Origin: Candidatus Saccharimonadota bacterium
Lineage (GTDB): Bacteria; Eremiobacterota; Xenobia; Xenobiales; Xenobiaceae
Assembly: GCA_004554425.1 (NCBI GenBank)
Contig: SFMI01000047.1
Location: 1 to 13,190 of the forward strand
Length of the DNA: 13,190 bases
Direction: 5' to 3'
A program made the position numbers and the translations under genes. Shown one piece after another: positions 12,253 through 13,190 of the stretch. The notes below the pieces were generated by a model. It was not told where the DNA came from and searched no databases. It saw nothing but the letters and a program-made list of their open reading frames with translations. Position 1 is the stretch's first letter. The number at the start of each line of letters is the position of its first letter.

Positions 12253-13190
12253 TTAGCTTTGGCTTTCCCTAAAAGATTGATTATCGCTTCCAAGAGTAGT
12301 CCTTGTAAAAACTGCTATTAAAAGTCCTTCGAAAGTGGCTAGGCTTGTAGGAATTGATAAAATAAACGAAGTGCCTTCACCGATTTTTGTCTTTACTCTT
12401 ACAGAGCCCTTGAGCATTTCGACTTTTTCACGCACTATAGCCATGCCTAAGCCGCGGCCGGACAACTCTGTTACTTGGGAAGAGGTAGATATTCCTGAAG
12501 TAAAGATTAAATCTAAAGAATCTGCTTCAGAACCTTCTGAAATCAATCCCTGTTGCTTAGCCGCTGTTAGCACTTTTTCTGTTTGGATACCGCGTCCATC
12601 GTCAGAAATGACAAATTCCATCATGCCAGTGCCGAGTGAAGTTACCTTCAAATTAAGATGGCCTTCTTGGCTTTTATGTAGAGAAAGACGCTCTTCGCTG
12701 CTTTCCAAACCATGATCTAGGGCGTTGCGCACTAAATGTAGCAAGGGCACTTTTAATACTTCTATAATGCTGCGATCTAGTTCCAAATCGCCGCCTGTAA
12801 TGGTTATACGCACTTTCTTTGCTAATTGTCTGGTAATGCGTCGAGCGGCTATTTCTAATTCTTCTAGCAAAGGCCTTACTGGAGCTAGACGCGCACGTTT
12901 TACTTCGTTAAGTAAAGACTGAAGTTGGGTATTGAACTCATGATAGTCGGTGCCCAAGCTACGGACGTGACGTCGCAATGCTCCCACTATGGAACGCATA
13001 TCTTTGGCTAAATATTGTAAAAAAGGATCCTCTTCATCTTTATCAACTATGTTGTGTAATAAGCGATTAGCTAAGATTGTGCTGCTATTGGCAATAAAAG
13101 CCTGATTAGATACAGTTGGCCTACTACTTGTGGTAGAGGAGGAGGCTAAATCGATATTTAAGGCTGAAGCTGCACTTAAGGCTGATTCTA
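12253..13190 (-). CDS. CheA-type histidine kinase, 5' end outside window, P5 domain missing
   Basis: The open frame runs to the window edge, so the N-terminus (expected to carry the phosphoryl-accepting Hpt/P1 domain) is not seen. An internal ATG at 12999 is not the start. In the visible 311 residues there is a Ser/Thr/Ala-rich linker (1-45), a P3-like dimerisation helix pair (about 60-125), and the P4 ATPase domain with N box HLVRNALDHGLE (151-162), G1 DDGRGI (196-201), F box FTSGIS (229-234) and G2 SGRGLGMAIV (243-252). TSLATFEGLLIAV (281-293) matches the P4-P5 junction. The protein then stops 18 residues later, so the CheW-like P5 domain that couples CheA to receptors is absent. No cheW, cheY or receptor gene is visible. 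It is either a degraded CheA or a stand-alone variant. Confidence 0.85.
   Translation of the reverse strand, partial: ESALSAASALNIDLASSSTTSSRPTVSNQAFIANSSTILANRLLHNIVDKDEEDPFLQYLAKDMRSIVGALRRHVRSLGTDYHEFNTQLQSLLNEVKRARLAPVRPLLEELEIAARRITRQLAKKVRITITGGDLELDRSIIEVLKVPLLHLVRNALDHGLESSEERLSLHKSQEGHLNLKVTSLGTGMMEFVISDDGRGIQTEKVLTAAKQQGLISEGSEADSLDLIFTSGISTSSQVTELSGRGLGMAIVREKVEMLKGSVRVKTKIGEGTSFILSIPTSLATFEGLLIAVFTRTTLGSDNQSFRESQS

Overview
The window is bacterial chromosome. It carries ordinary sigma70-type promoters, Shine-Dalgarno sites, intrinsic terminators and tRNAs with encoded CCA ends. Phosphatidylserine decarboxylase, an NlpC/P60 hydrolase with a signal peptide and an RTX-like protein suggest a Gram-negative-type cell. 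The lineage cannot be fixed from the sequence. The L11 and SecE/NusG sequences are bacterial, but the gene order is not that of well-known proteobacteria. A deep-branching group such as the non-photosynthetic cyanobacterial relatives is only a guess.

Region 1 (1-3600, all minus strand) is a translation and transcription block. Read in transcription order it holds a tRNA operon (tRNA-Gly(TCC) and two identical tRNA-Thr(GGT) genes), an intrinsic terminator, rpmG-secE-nusG-rplK-rplA, another intrinsic terminator, and two tRNA-Ala(GGC) copies. Each tRNA-Ala copy has its own near-consensus promoter, and the first copy is cut by the window edge. tuf does not lie between the tRNAs and rpmG, and rplJ-rplL-rpoBC does not directly follow rplA.

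Region 2 (3600-6547) holds a secreted LysM-NlpC/P60 peptidoglycan hydrolase (+). It converges with a 496-aa protein (-) that has RTX-like glycine/aspartate repeats and a C-terminal M91 (NleD/HopH1-like) zinc metallopeptidase domain. Each gene has its own strong terminator in the gap between them.

Region 3 (6548-10743, plus strand) holds a ComEC/Rec2 channel protein without the C-terminal beta-lactamase-like domain, a dUTPase, and a large TPR protein with an acidic N-terminus and a basic Arg/Lys patch near the C-terminus. It ends at a bidirectional terminator.

Region 4 (10744-13190, minus strand) holds a CheA-type histidine kinase that runs off the window at its 5' end and stops just inside the expected start of the P5 (CheW-like) domain. 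Next comes a two-domain protein joining a degenerate Rossmann/methyltransferase-like N-terminus to a short-type phosphatidylserine decarboxylase.

The most unusual items are the RTX-repeat/M91 protein, the methyltransferase-like/PSD fusion, the CheA lacking P5, and two separate tandem tRNA duplications around the ribosomal protein operon. I did not see a CRISPR array, insertion sequence or phage module.
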